The position numbers and the translations under genes are program-made. A stretch of 64,000 nucleotides of DNA from Deroplatys truncata (lineage: Eukaryota > Arthropoda > Insecta > Mantodea > Mantidae). The stretch is from the NCBI GenBank assembly GCA_030765065.1, contig CM060989.1, positions 38,493,501 through 38,557,500 of the forward strand. The letters are read 5' to 3'. Shown here one piece after another: positions 24,363 to 36,648 of this stretch (positions are counted from its first letter, which is position 1; every line of letters starts with the position of its first letter). Below the pieces are notes generated by a model. That model searched no databases. It had not been told where the DNA came from and was given only the letters and a program-made list of their open reading frames with translations.

Positions 24363-24640
24363 AGAAAGGTAGAATCAGACGACTGAAAAATTCAATGCCG
24401 TAGCTGGGATTTGAACCACGGATCTCCCGGTTTCCATCTGGTTCTAACCATTGAGCTACCATGACAGTAAATTCTCCAACCAATTCACATTTTCCCCAAA
24501 TCAGTTGGAGAATTTACTGTCATGCCAGTATGTTGCCATGGTAGCTCAATGGTTAGAGCAACCGGACGGAGACCGGGAGATCCGTGGTTCAAATCCTGGC
24601 TATGGCACTGAATTTTTCAGTCATCTGATTCTACCTTTCT
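24363..24640. repeat. Palindromic element whose two arms are tRNA-like
   Basis: The 278-bp stretch begins AGAAAGGTAGAATCAGA and ends with the reverse complement. The inner spacer repeats the symmetry (ACAGTAAATTCTCCAAC against GTTGGAGAATTTACTGT). The right arm (+, 24535-24608) can fold as a tRNA: acceptor GCCATGG with CTATGGC, D stem GCTC/GAGC, anticodon stem CCGG/CCGG, and B box GGTTCAAATCC. The T stem is mispaired and position 33 is C, so a working tRNA is unlikely. The left arm carries the same tRNA-like sequence on minus, missing 17 bases present at 24522-24538. Confidence 0.75.
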
Positions 24641-25496
24641 AGCCTTGTTCAACATACGGCTTGTGGGGAAGAACAAGTAATTCTATTTCATTATTCTTAT
24701 ACCTTATTTTTCCATTTGTATAGTGGTTATACCCATGTAAGAATTAATTTATAACTTTCTGTATACTAATTTCAATCATTTCAATAAACATCATTTTTAG
24801 CTCATTTTTTGTAATTGTCGTTTTGTTTTAAATTTTAGTCATTTTGTAGGTCATTTTTCAAAAGTTTTAAGATTATCAAAATCTGGACCCCAGTAATAAA
24901 CAATTGCTTTTATGCCATTTGAAGATGTGAAAAGAATTTATTTCCTTTTATATTAAAACCCATTAAACAAAACCTTGACTAGAAGTGTAAAAAAACAATA
25001 AATAAAAATTGAATATTTTAAAATTAAGTCCATCCAAAGCATCAGATGATGTAAGAGAGACCAAAAAAAAAAAGAGGGAAGTGCCAAACAAACTCATTAA
25101 AATAGCCGCCTAAATCACAATGTAAGTTTATGATCTTGGCAGTGTCCCACTATCTATCAAGTTCAAGTAAAAGTATAAAGAAATATGCATGTAAATTGTT
25201 CCTTTATAGGTACTCTGGGAAACATGTTTCTACAAAACTGGGACTTACTTTTCAGTTTATTTCAAATGTTGAAATTCTGCTTGTTTCGTTTGCAAGCTAA
25301 CTTATATAAATTCATTTTAGATTGTATAATGTTCTAGAAATGCATACATGAACAATGATTTTCCATCCTTCTAAGCTTCAGAGTTTGAAGAGAATCTAAG
25401 GAGGATGACAAACTTCAGACTGCTTTAATTTTCATCACATTATGCATTTATAAAATAAATAAAATCTACAAATTATTTGCCAGAAGGAGCCCTGTA

Positions 25497-25700
25497 AACC
25501 AGGAGTTCCCAACCTGTGCTGTGCAAGGGCTTCTATGTATTTCCCAGAGGCTGTGACCACTCCAGGAGTACAAAATAAATACAAATTGAATGAAATTAAA
25601 GAATAAAATACAAAAATAAGAAAACTGGTTGGTGGTTGGTTTACAATGCTCCCCATAAGATTGATGAACCTCTGGAGAAACCTCATTCCACCAAGCAATG
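25497..25700 (+). mobile_element. Possible hAT-type non-autonomous element end
   Basis: CCAGGAGTTCCCAACCTGTG followed by a CTGTGCAAGGGCTTC run resembles the CAG-GGTTCCCAACC termini of hAT/Charlie-like elements. I could not find the opposite end. Confidence 0.3.
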
Positions 25701-25784
25701 TATGGACCCCATTTATTACCTGGATGAGACGCCCAAAGGCAGAGTCAATTACCTCCTATGATGGGGTGATAATGGTAATGCAAA

Positions 25785-25970
25785 GGAACAAGAGGACCTA
25801 TAGCTTTTACCATGGACTCTGAACCATGTTGGGGTTACTTCACATAAGCTAGTCGGAGGTGAAGGCTTGGATAGGGCTACCCCAGATCCTGGAATCAAAC
25901 TACAGGCCCTCAGAATGGGAGCCATGAACAAAGACACTGAGCTATCCTGACACCCAAATAAGAAAACTAG
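25785..25970 (-). repeat. tRNA-derived SINE
   Basis: The minus strand carries GGATAGCTCAGTGTCTTTGT (A-box-like) and TGTAGTTTGATTCCAGG (B-box-like) about 40 bases apart. The body that follows ends near the GGGGTTACTTCACATAAGC complement. Confidence 0.5.
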
Positions 25971-26084
25971 AAAATTCAATCAGAACAGAAGTTTGTTATG
26001 TTGAATTTTATGTCTTGTCTAAATTCCACTACTCCTAATTACCCTTGGCATCTGTCCTTCCAAAGAAATTTATTCTTTATAAAG

Positions 26085-26150
26085 GCTCTCAGAAGGGTCT
26101 CAACTTAGAGGTCCTGGTTTCAAATCCTGGCTGGGATGAGGGAAATTTTG
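26085..26150 (+). repeat. SINE fragment (B-box region)
   Basis: GGTCCTGGTTTCAAATCCTG near 26120 is a B-box-like stretch, followed by a G/A-rich SINE-like tail. The A box is weak. Confidence 0.3.
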
Positions 26151-26211
26151 TTTAACCTCTTAACATTAGATTATTTACAAAGTGATGTTTCATTTTTCCC
26201 ATCTCCTTTTT

Positions 26212-27199
<988 letters not shown>

Positions 27200-27369
27200 A
27201 TTGCCAAAATGAAATATTCAGTCAGGTACAATAATAGTAGTAAACAAAGTCATTTTTAAGAGCTTAACAATGGACATTTTAATCTCTAAATATCCCCTAG
27301 ATTAAAATCCCAAGTATATTCATCATACCTTTTTTTTTTTGTATCTGAACTTGCATATATAAAAGTGAA

Positions 27370-27442
<73 letters not shown>

Positions 27443-28340
27443 GAAAGAAAACTTACAACTTTCCCAAAAGTAGGGGCTGCCAAACACACAAAGCTTAATA
27501 CTTTTACAAATTATATACTGAAGGACTAAGAAATTAACTGCAACATGGAACACTTAAGAGTCATGTCTGTACCCAGAAAAAGATTTCGTGGAGGGTTTTC
27601 CACAAGTAGATCTAAACTTAACAGTACCCCACACAGTTACCATGTACCTACTCCGTAGTATATAGACATTACATGGATAAGAAAATTGCTTGGAGACATT
27701 ATATAGACAAGAAAAGCTCACCAGAAAGAGGATATTCCACCTTACAGCACAAAACATAGAGACTGCTTCGAAAACCAGGATGTATGGTCACCTTAACTAC
27801 GTAAGGCGACGATATTAAGTTTCCCTTTTTCTTGTTAACGTCTACTAGCAATAGACCTACTGTTATCTAACGACATTTTCCCATATTGGTTTGCTATGAA
27901 TTTAAATGAATAAAACTGTCAGAAGTTTCGGGGGGGGGGGGGTTGAACCATAGAAACCCCCTGCTTAGAGTGCTAATGACCTCAGCAGTTATGCACCCTG
28001 AACTGCTGCTGCTAACACTAAATATTCACTTCAGTACTGAAAGCTTTATCACTCCATTTTCATAAGACATGAGGAAGTAACATATGAAAAACTGCAAGAG
28101 CCATTGAAAAAGAGGCCTGTAATGTTAGTAAAGCATGCAGAAAGAAAATGTAACTGAACTGATTGACTCACAGACAGCTGTTGGCAGAAATGTGCAGTAA
28201 AATGGGTTACCGAGAAATCTAAAGGAAGTATCAAAGAACAACCAAAACATGAGATAAAACAGATAAGTTTGGCCTTTTAAAGTATATGCCATTTGGAAGT
28301 AATACGCTACCTGGGGTTTTATTATTTTGCCAGAATTAAA
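27200..28340. other. AT-rich intronic sequence with (ATT)n and poly-G
   Basis: There is a perfect (ATT)n tract at 27371-27440 and a 13-base G run at 27930-27942. Nothing else was recognised. The open frame over the ATT tract is poly-isoleucine and not a gene. Confidence 0.7.
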
Positions 28341-28446
28341 GACCTGACTATAGTCTGGCCTTTATGTCAAGAGGTTAGAATCTTTCTCTACCCTCTACAG
28401 AGTCTGAAAGTATGCGTGTGGGTGTGAATGTGAGTGGTTTCATATT

Positions 28447-29124
28447 AAAAAATCTGATGTGTTACACTCACATGACTTTCTCTACTCTTGTACAAACTAT
28501 TTTTACAAACGCTATTCTCCATATGCTTCATGTTAATCGAGATGTCGATCTTATTGCTAATTTTCTTGTAGATGCAAGGGGAATGTGGTAGGTTTTAAGC
28601 ACTGGTTGCTATGTGACGCATTCCATTCTCTTTGCATGTCCAGAACATAAAAACAAAATGAATAACGAATTTGAGAAAAAGTATAAGTATTGGAAAATTT
28701 AAGGGAATAACAAGCAATATCTCGAAAATGGTTCACTAAACAAAAAAAAAGTATATGACATAAATTGTGTATTTTAACACGATCTACATTTTTTGTGCAG
28801 TAAAATTTTGTCTATCTCTTATGGTTTACCAGTTATGCAAAAGTCGTTCACAATGAAGAATACTTTTGGAGACATTCCCAGAAAATTCAAGATATACATT
28901 TTATTTGTCATGAAAATATCTTAAACCTATGATATTTTAATCAAAATCGTTAGCCATTTTTGAGAAAATTAAAATTTTCGAAAAATCTTTCATGTAAAGG
29001 GTAATCTGGGGTGGGGGGATTTTCTTGAAAACCTCCGTGTTGCATCCTTGGAAGATACTGAACCTAAATACCAAGTTTGGTGTTTATCCGACAGTTCGTT
29101 TCTGAGTTATGCTGTTCACAGACA

Positions 29125-29184
<60 letters not shown>

Positions 29185-29313
29185 CATGTTTCCAAAAATG
29201 ATTTTTTTGGATTCAGGGGGTCTCAAAACATGTATTTCCGGTGAAATCTCGGTATCGAATTTTTGGGTGGAATACAATACTTCCCCTACTTACTATACAT
29301 AGTGGAGAAAGTA
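28447..29313 (-). mobile_element. Microsatellite-bearing repeat unit, copy F
   Basis: Inverted orientation. It starts AAAAAATCTGATGTGTTACA and ends at GGAGAAAGTAAA near 29313, with a (CA)n tract at about 29125-29180. It is young-looking. The flanks on both sides match one continuous stretch at about 34325-34520, so it sits inside an older repeat. Confidence 0.85.
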
Positions 29314-29579
29314 AAAAAGTTTAAACCTACAGTCGAGTTGCTTCTCAAATCTCTGATATGACCATAGAAGTTAAAGGGAACTGTACAAATGAAACAGTAA
29401 AAGGAAAGTCAGAAAGCTTTAGAACGCTGCTGCAACTAAAAAAAAAAAAAAAATATGCATGAAATTAAGCAGAGCAAATTTGAGATGTGCACTGAATTTC
29501 CTTTTGTAGCCTGTATATTAAAAAGGCAATGTATCACACACATATTTGCTAAATTCGTAAATAAAAAATGTATACAGTG

Positions 29580-30560
29580 GTAGGTTTAAGAAATTTAGTA
29601 AATGAAATTGAAAGGTACTGTAAAAAATAGGATCTTAAAGTTAATGTTGACAAAACTAAGATTATAGTATGCAAAAAGGTAGTAAATTGAGAAAAAAGGA
29701 GAGGTGGTTATTTCAAGGCAAACAAATTTAAATTGTGAAGGAATTTTATTTATTTGAGTATAAAATTTAACAGCATGAAGAAATCGCAAAAGACAAATCA
29801 GCAATGAAATTGGTCAGTAAATGTCTACATAGCTCCGATGATGAATGTAACCTGGCTGGAATGGATCTTTTAGGCTTAAGTGGAATCAAGACGGTTGTAT
29901 GCAGGTTGGAAAAAGATAGGCATGTTACTGAAAATGTTTTGTAAAATGATTTTAAGAATTCCACATAATTGTGCAAGTGAAGGAGTTTTGTTAGATGTAG
30001 GCAAAGTGAGTGCACAAAGGATGCTTAGGAAAGAGTGCTGAAGTATTCATTTAGAATTTATCACTTACCACAGGGGCACATTTTGAAAGACTGTTTAAAT
30101 GCACAAGGAAAGTGTATTCAGTCAAAGAATTGGCTAGGTGAAATCAGGAACCAACCTATCATAAATGATATGGGTGATATATTGCTAGGAAGAGAGGGTA
30201 TGCTGGCAGGATTCTGGGAATTAGTTGGATGCCAGTTGGAAGATATAGACAGAGAATCTATGGGCTATAGTGGAGAAAAAAAGTTCTCTAAAAATGTTAT
30301 AAGGACTTTGGAAGTAATGATGGGAAAGAGATGTAATAGGGATCAAAGAGAAGGTATTGCATGGTTTGGAGGTTAAAAGATTACAGGGGAGGGACAGAAG
30401 AATGAATTTGCCCTATATGCAGGGATAAAAAAGATGCAAGTCATATTTTATTAGAATGCAAGAGCACGGATATCTGGAGCAAAGAATTTATGCAAAATAC
30501 TACACTAAACCAAAATACTTAGCACAAACTAGTTTGTAAATCATAAAGTATAATCATATT
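29580..30560 (+). mobile_element. Decayed LINE of the same type as the 58-60 kb element
   Basis: The + strand, with several frameshifts, encodes LKVNVDKTKIIVCKKGSKL then RKKERW, matching LKVNTKKSKIIVFKKGSKL then KREERW in the 58-60 kb LINE. Further matches follow: SAQRMLRK.C, the 113-codon frame at 30035-30376 (with LGREGMLAGFWELVG), and a zinc-like C..C...HILLEC near 30420-30470. Palm motifs are lost. Confidence 0.6.
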
Positions 30561-30720
30561 CTGGTAACAGCAATGTATGAGCTAATAGTTGCAGAAAGTA
30601 GTTTTATTAATTATCTTGTGTGAACTGGAATAGAACTTGGGTTAGCTCCAGGCTATATGAACTCTGTAAACACCTTAGAACAAATAAAAAAGGTTGACAA
30701 TTTATTGCTCATTTTACTTA

Positions 30721-31656
30721 AAAAAAATCTGATGTGTTACACTCGCATGACTTTCTCTACTCTTGTACAAACTATTTTTACAAACTCTTATTCTCCAACT
30801 ATTTCATATTAATCAAGATAAACATTTGCAGAAACGATCTTTTGACATGCAAAGAGAATTACATTTTACACATAGCGACCAGTTCTAAAAATATTTGACT
30901 ATCGCTTAAGGCATACTATGTTCTCCTTGTTTTGTATTTGCAAGGGCAATATAGAAATACAGTAGCCTTTAAACATAAACATATCTCTTAATAGCTGGTT
31001 GCTATGTGCAGCACCATTCTCTTTGCCACCTCTTTGCATATCCAAGACAAAAAAAATGAATAACGAATTCCCATTTGAGAAAATAAGTATTGAAAAATTT
31101 AAGGGATCAAGCAATATCTTGAAAATGGTTCACTCAACAAAAAAAATGTATAAGACATAAATTGTGTATTTTAACGCGATCTACATTTTTTGTGTAGTAA
31201 AATTTTGTCTATCTCTTATGGTTTACCAGTTATACAAAAGTCATTCACAATGAAGAATACTTTTGGAGACATTCCCAGAAAATTCAAGATATTTTATTTG
31301 TCATGAAAATATCTTAAACATATGATATTTTAATCAAAATCATTAGAGCCATTTTTGAGAAAATTAAAATTTTCAAAAAATGTTCCATGTAAATGGTAAT
31401 CTGGGGTGGGGGAATTTTCTTGAAAACCTTCGTGTCGCATCTCTGGAAGATACAGAACCTAATACCAAATTTGGTGTTTATCCAACTGTTCGTTTCTGAG
31501 TTATGCTGTTCACAGACACACACATGGACACGTTTCCAAAAATGCTTTTTTTGAATTCAGGGGGTGTCAAAACATATATTTCTGGTGAAATCTCGGTATC
31601 GAATTTTTGGGTGGAATACAATACTTCCCCTACTTACTATACGTAGTAGAGAAAGT
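30721..31656 (-). mobile_element. Microsatellite-bearing repeat unit, copy G
   Basis: Inverted copy from AAAAAAATCTGATGTGTTAC to CGTAGTAGAGAAAGT (31656). The microsatellite slot holds only four CA units (31515-31525). The tail part includes two alternative tail segments joined near 30840-30930, another mosaic tail. Confidence 0.8.
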
Positions 31657-31865
31657 AAAAATTGTAAGGATTTCGTTTTTCAAAAATGAAATTTAAATCA
31701 CAAAAACAAAAGTCCTCCAAAAAATTGCCTGTTATACCCTAATACAAATACAGGTAGCTTAAGCACATAGAAGATATGAATCACCGTCTTAGAAATAACT
31801 TAAGTGTTTACAAGAAATAACAATGATTTATGTTACTCTACTTTTTTTCTGTTTTTGATTGAAAG

Positions 31866-32000
31866 AGCATTGAGTTCCATGAAAAGGGGAAGAGACACAG
31901 GGAAAATGTGGCAAAACGCATCTCGGAGATCAGTAAGAAAAGTAGGCAGGAGCATAAAGCTGCACTTAAAATAGATGTTGAGATGAAGAAAATGGAAGAG
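31866..32000 (+). CDS. WBP4: WBP4/FBP21 orthologue, exon with zinc-finger histidines
   Basis: This exon is 135 bases, exactly 45 codons, phase 0 at both ends. It lies after a pyrimidine-rich AAAG acceptor and before GTGAGT. It reads SIEFHEKGKRHRENVAKRIS followed by a lysine-rich helix. The HEKGKRH stretch supplies the two zinc-binding histidines that pair with the cysteines in the exon 20 kb upstream, and NVAKRISEI is a hallmark of WBP4. The intron between the two halves of the zinc finger is 20.0 kb and full of transposons. Confidence 0.95.
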
Positions 32001-32780
32001 GTGAGTGTAGCTACATATACAATAAAACTATAACTCAAATGTTTTTCATTTGGATAAATAACTATAGCAATGCATGCAATAAGCTATACTGAAGCTAAAA
32101 CTAGAATTTGTAACATGCTTTATTTGTGTGTGTTTGGGGGGGGGCCATATTTGTTGTGTGACTGAAAGTCTGATATTGAAGTAACTTATTGAGCATTTTT
32201 CTTTTTAATTCTGCATAACAAAACTTTATAAGCATAAACATAATAAGTTTATTTACATAATTTCAATAGGGTGTATATTTAAGAAGTTGTACAAATTTTT
32301 CTTTACTATTATTGAAGTACATAAGCTAGCTAGACATAATTCTGTATCTTTTAGTTCTACCTTCTGGTTGTTATCATGAGAAACAGTACATGGGCAGAAG
32401 TTAGTATATTACTAAACAATTTAACCCTCCCCAGAACAGTTTTAACACACAGCAATTTTATTACCAGTTTACATAACATGACGTGTACATTGTAGAGAGG
32501 GAAAATAATCTCCAAAGGTAACAAATAATGCAAGCAGAGCTGCAGTTTCTGCAAACATGATTGGTTGTCGAAAAGCAGAGGAGGATTTTGGCACTTAAGT
32601 GCACAGTCACCTATTGTGTTTCTAGAAATCTCCAGCAGGAAAGGATGAAATGAAGGACACACAGGGTGACCAGATACTAGGTGGTTGTCTCAGACACAGA
32701 CAAAGTTCCTAGCATCTCCAGATATGATATCCTGACACCACCAAGACTCCCCACAGGAGAGGCCTCTAAGATTCATCACA
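32001..32780. other. Intronic sequence, nothing recognised
   Basis: It contains a short G run (32137-32145) and no recognisable domain or repeat unit. Confidence 0.4.
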
Positions 32781-32789
32781 CACCAAAAG

Positions 32790-34310
32790 CCAGTACAGAC
32801 TTTTCCACAAAACAGACTCCACTGCCACACAGAGCCACCTGCCACCCACTCGCCTGATCCTTCGACCATGAAACACGATAAGGAAATGGGGAGACAGGAA
32901 AATTTGTATAGTTATACAGGGTGTATCTTTATTGGTGTCATATATTTGGGGGACATGTTCTCGACATCAAATAGTAAAAAATGTTTGTATGAACATGGGT
33001 CTGAAAAGCATTTATTTCAGAGTTACAACACAAAATCAAAAATTGCTCGAAGTGGCTTCCTCTTGCTTCGATGCATGTAGTTAGCCTGCATTCCATGCTC
33101 TGGCATACTCTGTTGAAAATTCCTGGTGTGTTTTGTGTTTGTCAAATCCAGTTTAGATACGTCCTCTCAAAATGTCAATATCAGGTACAGGAGTCGCATA
33201 AACTAAGGACTTCAAATGTCCCCAGACAAAGAAATCCATTGGATTCAAATCAGGTGATCAAGGAGGCCATGCAATGGGTCCCCCTCTACCAATCCATCTT
33301 GGCAGAAATCGATCATTCAAAAACTTATGAGCTGTCATACTGAAATGAGCTGGAGCACCATCGTTTAAAAACCACATTCGTTGGATGATGTCCACAGGCA
33401 CATTATCAGTTAAGTGATGCAGCTCATTTCTGAGAAACTGGAGTTAGGTTTGTCCATTCAGCCGCGGAGGGAAGAAGTAGGGACCAATAAGGTGATCATG
33501 AATGATTCTACCCCAAACGTTGAGAGAGAACCTCTGTCCTATCGTACTTCATTAGGATTTTCAAATGTCCAGTTATGAGTGTTATGAAAATTGAAGATGC
33601 CGTCACGTGTAAAACCAGCTTCATCCGTGAATAAGATACAGGCTAGGAAATTGATGAACACCACCCACTGCTGTAACATGCCTTGACAGAAACGTCTTCA
33701 TGGCTCAAAGTCTGCCTCATTTAATCCTTGCACACGTTGAAGGTGATATGGGTACAGAAGATTTTCATTAAGAATTCTCCAGATAGTAATATGACTAACT
33801 CTTTCCCTTACAGCCACACGTCTTGTGCTTTGTGATGGGTCTGCATCCACTGCATGAACTTGTTCTTCAAGCTCAATGCCTCATACTGCTCTTGGTCTCC
33901 CAACATTCCTAATACATACTCCTCTCAAATGCGTCATTCTGTCTCAAGCGTTGGTGAATTCGTGCGAATGTTCTTGCACACAGTAACTGTCTGCCAGAGT
34001 ACCTTTCTGCATAAAGTTCACGTGCTCATGCTGCATTGGGGTCTGCACAGCCATACATGTAGTGCATATCCATCTGTTCACTCATGGAATACATCTTCTT
34101 TGACCTATAACAATGAAACGGTTGATTTCAGACCCATGTTCATATGATCTTTTTTTTACTGTTTTGACGTCAGGAACACGTCCTCCAAATATATGACATG
34201 AATAAAGATACACCCTGTATAATCCAGGCCAGAATTCCCCTGCCAACCAGGGAAAACTATTAAAAACACAAGGTCAGAGTGGCTGGCATGATGGGAATCA
34301 AATTTTTCTT
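32790..34310 (-). repeat. SINE-like sequence split by a mariner
   Basis: The right piece (34220-34310), read on minus, contains a B-box-like TTTGATTCCCATCATGCC and TTTTCCCTGGTTGGCAGG. The left piece (32790-32914) continues it on the other side of the mariner. Inner coordinates 32915-34219 belong to the mariner. Confidence 0.4.
32915..34219 (-). mobile_element. Tc1/mariner element, ~1.3 kb, transposase decayed
   Basis: Perfect terminal inverted repeats TACAGGGTGTATCTTTATT lie at both ends, each bounded by TA, and the length (1305 bp) is typical for mariner. The minus strand encodes diverged transposase: CILFTDEAGFTRDGIFN and HNTHNWTFENPNEV (first/second catalytic region), then blocks ending near DIDILRGRI, broken by many stops and frameshifts. 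FTDEA.FTRDG is a well-known block in an insect-wide mariner-like group. It is inserted in a SINE-like sequence and is not functional. Confidence 0.85.
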
Positions 34311-34324
34311 TAATTAAGATTATT

Positions 34325-34520
34325 TCCTACCCTCCATAGCATCTGGAAGTGTGGATTTAAGAGTGAATATGCATGTGAAAATAAGTTAAAAACTATGAAA
34401 TCCTACAGTAACATAACCTAAGAGTTCAAAGAGTAAAACCACCATCAAATATTTTAGCCAAAGCCCTCGATATGACCATAGCAGTTGAAGAGGTTGTAGA
34501 AATGAACAAAAAAAGAAAGA
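34325..34520 (+). repeat. Unclassified repeat, also present around copy F
   Basis: From TACCCTCCATAGCATCTGGA through CTCGATATGACCATAGCAGT it matches, with divergence, 28385-28446 joined to 29314-29400. This gives an uninterrupted version of the site where copy F inserted. Confidence 0.5.
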
Positions 34521-34734
34521 AAGAGAAAGAAAGAAAAAGAAAAATTGCCATGTAATTTGTTTTGTTCGATGTTTTTTTTTTTCTTTTCTTTAATGTCCAC
34601 ACCCATCTCTCATTCTTCTATAAGCTTCCTTGGGCTAAACTCCTTTCTTTTGTTTTTTCTTTTAATGCATATGGCACCAGAGGCAATGACATTGGTTATA
34701 CAGGAAATTAAATGATAATTTTGGAAGGAGGTAT

Positions 34735-34892
34735 CAAGGGTTTAGGGTACCTTCCCAGCATTTGTCAGTTATGAGGAATGAAAGAAACCTGGAAAAAACC
34801 TTGGTAGGGAGGACAGTTCTCCAGGATTTGAACCACAGATCTCCTATTCACAAGTCCATGCCTTAATGACCTTGACTACCTGTATCAGAGTT
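34735..34892 (-). repeat. tRNA-derived SINE
   Basis: The minus strand has AGGTAGTCAAGGTCATTAAG (weak A box), then CTGTGGTTCAAATCCTGG (strong B box), followed by a body ending in the complement of GGGTACCTTCCCAGCATTTG. Confidence 0.5.
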
Positions 34893-35061
34893 TCATGTCT
34901 TCATACTCTTCTGTAGCTAGCAATTGGACATTGGCAAATAGCAATTAATAAATAAATTGTTTTATCTCCTAGTAATAATCCAGTTTGTGAGCATTTCTTT
35001 TTCCAAATTGTTACAACCTTTTGAAAGCCTATCTTAAATAAAATACAAAACGTTCATTATA

Positions 35062-35838
35062 TTGTGGGGTCACAGATCGCGTATATGCATGCTCCACTTA
35101 CTGCCTATTACACTGGGGGAGTTTTCCATTCTAAATTGTGTTACTCACTCACAAGTGATAGTAACACCTTGTTATAAGTGGTGTTGAAAATGATGTCCAT
35201 CTGAATAGAGGCATTCCTGGCAACTTCATATGAAATTTTCATTCACTCAGATAATTTCTTCTTGCATAATTATCATAATTTCTGTTCTTGCATTGTCTTA
35301 AAGTTCATCTATGGTGTGGAGATTGTTCCTATAAACTTTTGAATGATGCACCAATTTCATCCATTTTTTTTTCCTCCATTAGAACATTTCATTTTTGGTG
35401 TTTAGGTTTAGCTATCTCATTGTCCTAAACTTATTAACCAGACATATAGCAGTTTCTCTACCTAGAACTGGAATACCAGAACATTTCTCCTGAAATTGTC
35501 TATACACCTGTCTACATGATTCACTTTTTACAAATGTATCCTACATAAAAAGTCATTCAACTGTGAATTTGTTGATAGACATTTCAATGGACTAATAACA
35601 AGAACACTCAGAAGCAAATCACACACAATACATATGTCTTGAATAAACTTTCACCTTTGAGATGCACAATGCGCAAACTCTAATGCTTACACCACAGAAA
35701 GTAGCAACTGATACAGTATAAAAATGACACAGCTGATAAACATAGCCTTGAGCGAGTCATTCACCACTGTGCATCATAAAAATACTGAGGTAACTGCAGC
35801 GCAGGCAGAGCATGCTACAGCAATCTGTGACCCCACTA
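35062..35838 (-). mobile_element. Defective Tc1/mariner element with GTGGGGTCACAGAT ends
   Basis: Inverted ends GTGGGGTCACAGATCGC (35064) and its near-complement GCAATCTGTGACCCCAC (to 35836) frame 775 bp. The minus strand encodes FVKSESCRQVYRQFQEKCSG followed by GRETAICLVNKFRTM, which matches the N-terminal helix-turn-helix of mariner-like transposases (...F...YP...P.R.TI..LVKKF..TGSV). The rest is heavily mutated and the catalytic part is deleted. Confidence 0.65.
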
Positions 35839-36128
35839 GACAGCGACCGTTGGTGGCATTTGACATCCTTGTCATAGACTTCAGTTGTATAAAATTCAGG
35901 ATAACTCTTATTGCATGCATTAATTTTTGAGGAGTTATTGTATCAGCTTTCTATTGCTTGGAGAATAGTTCTATTAATTTTTTAATGGCTTAAGGATTCT
36001 CATAGTTTACTACATGTCACACCATCATATTCATTTTCCAAGTCTACAAATAACAGATGTAGTGGTTGTTCACTTGTTGAAGCTTGAAGAAATGGGCTTG
36101 GTTTGGGTAAGGCAATACAGCCCTTTTT

Positions 36129-36648
36129 ACTTTCTCTACTATGTATAGTAAGAAGGGGAAGTATTGTATTCCACCCAAAAATTCGATACCGAGATTTCAC
36201 CGGAAATACATGTTTTGAGACCCCTGAATCCAAAAAAAGCATTTTTGGAAACATGTCCGTGTGTGTGTCTGTGAACAGCATAGCTCAGAAACGAACAGTT
36301 AGGATAAACACCAAACTTGGTATTTAGGTTCAGTATCTTCCAGAGATGCGACACGAAGGTTTTTAAAAAAATCCCCTCACCCCAGATTACCCTTTACATA
36401 GAACATTTTTCATTTTGCATATAGCAACCAGCTATTAAGAGATATGTATGTGCTTAAAGGCTACTGTATCTCTATATTGCCCTTGTAAATATATATTCCC
36501 CTTACATCTACAAGAAAATTAGCAATAAGATATAGTCTGCAAATGTTTATCTCAATTAACATGAAGTAGATGGAGAATAAGCGTTTGTAAAAATGGTTTG
36601 TACAAGAGTAGAGAAAGTGATGTGAGTGTAACACATCAGATTTTTTTT
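36129..36648 (+). mobile_element. Microsatellite-bearing repeat unit, copy H (internally deleted)
   Basis: It has the normal start, ACTTTCTCTACTATGTATAG, and a TG run of five units. It then jumps near 36410 from the ACATTTTTCA block directly to GCATATAGCAACCAGCTATT, losing about 330 bases, and ends ACACATCAGATTTTTTTT at 36648. The next copy starts at the following base. Confidence 0.8.

Noticed and set aside
24535..24608. Functional tRNA gene
   Set aside because: B box and acceptor stem are good, but the T stem has two mismatches, the anticodon stem is only 4 bp and the base before the anticodon is C instead of T; the mirrored copy is worse.
27323..27553. 76-codon frame rich in isoleucine
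   Set aside because: It is translation of an (ATT)n microsatellite.
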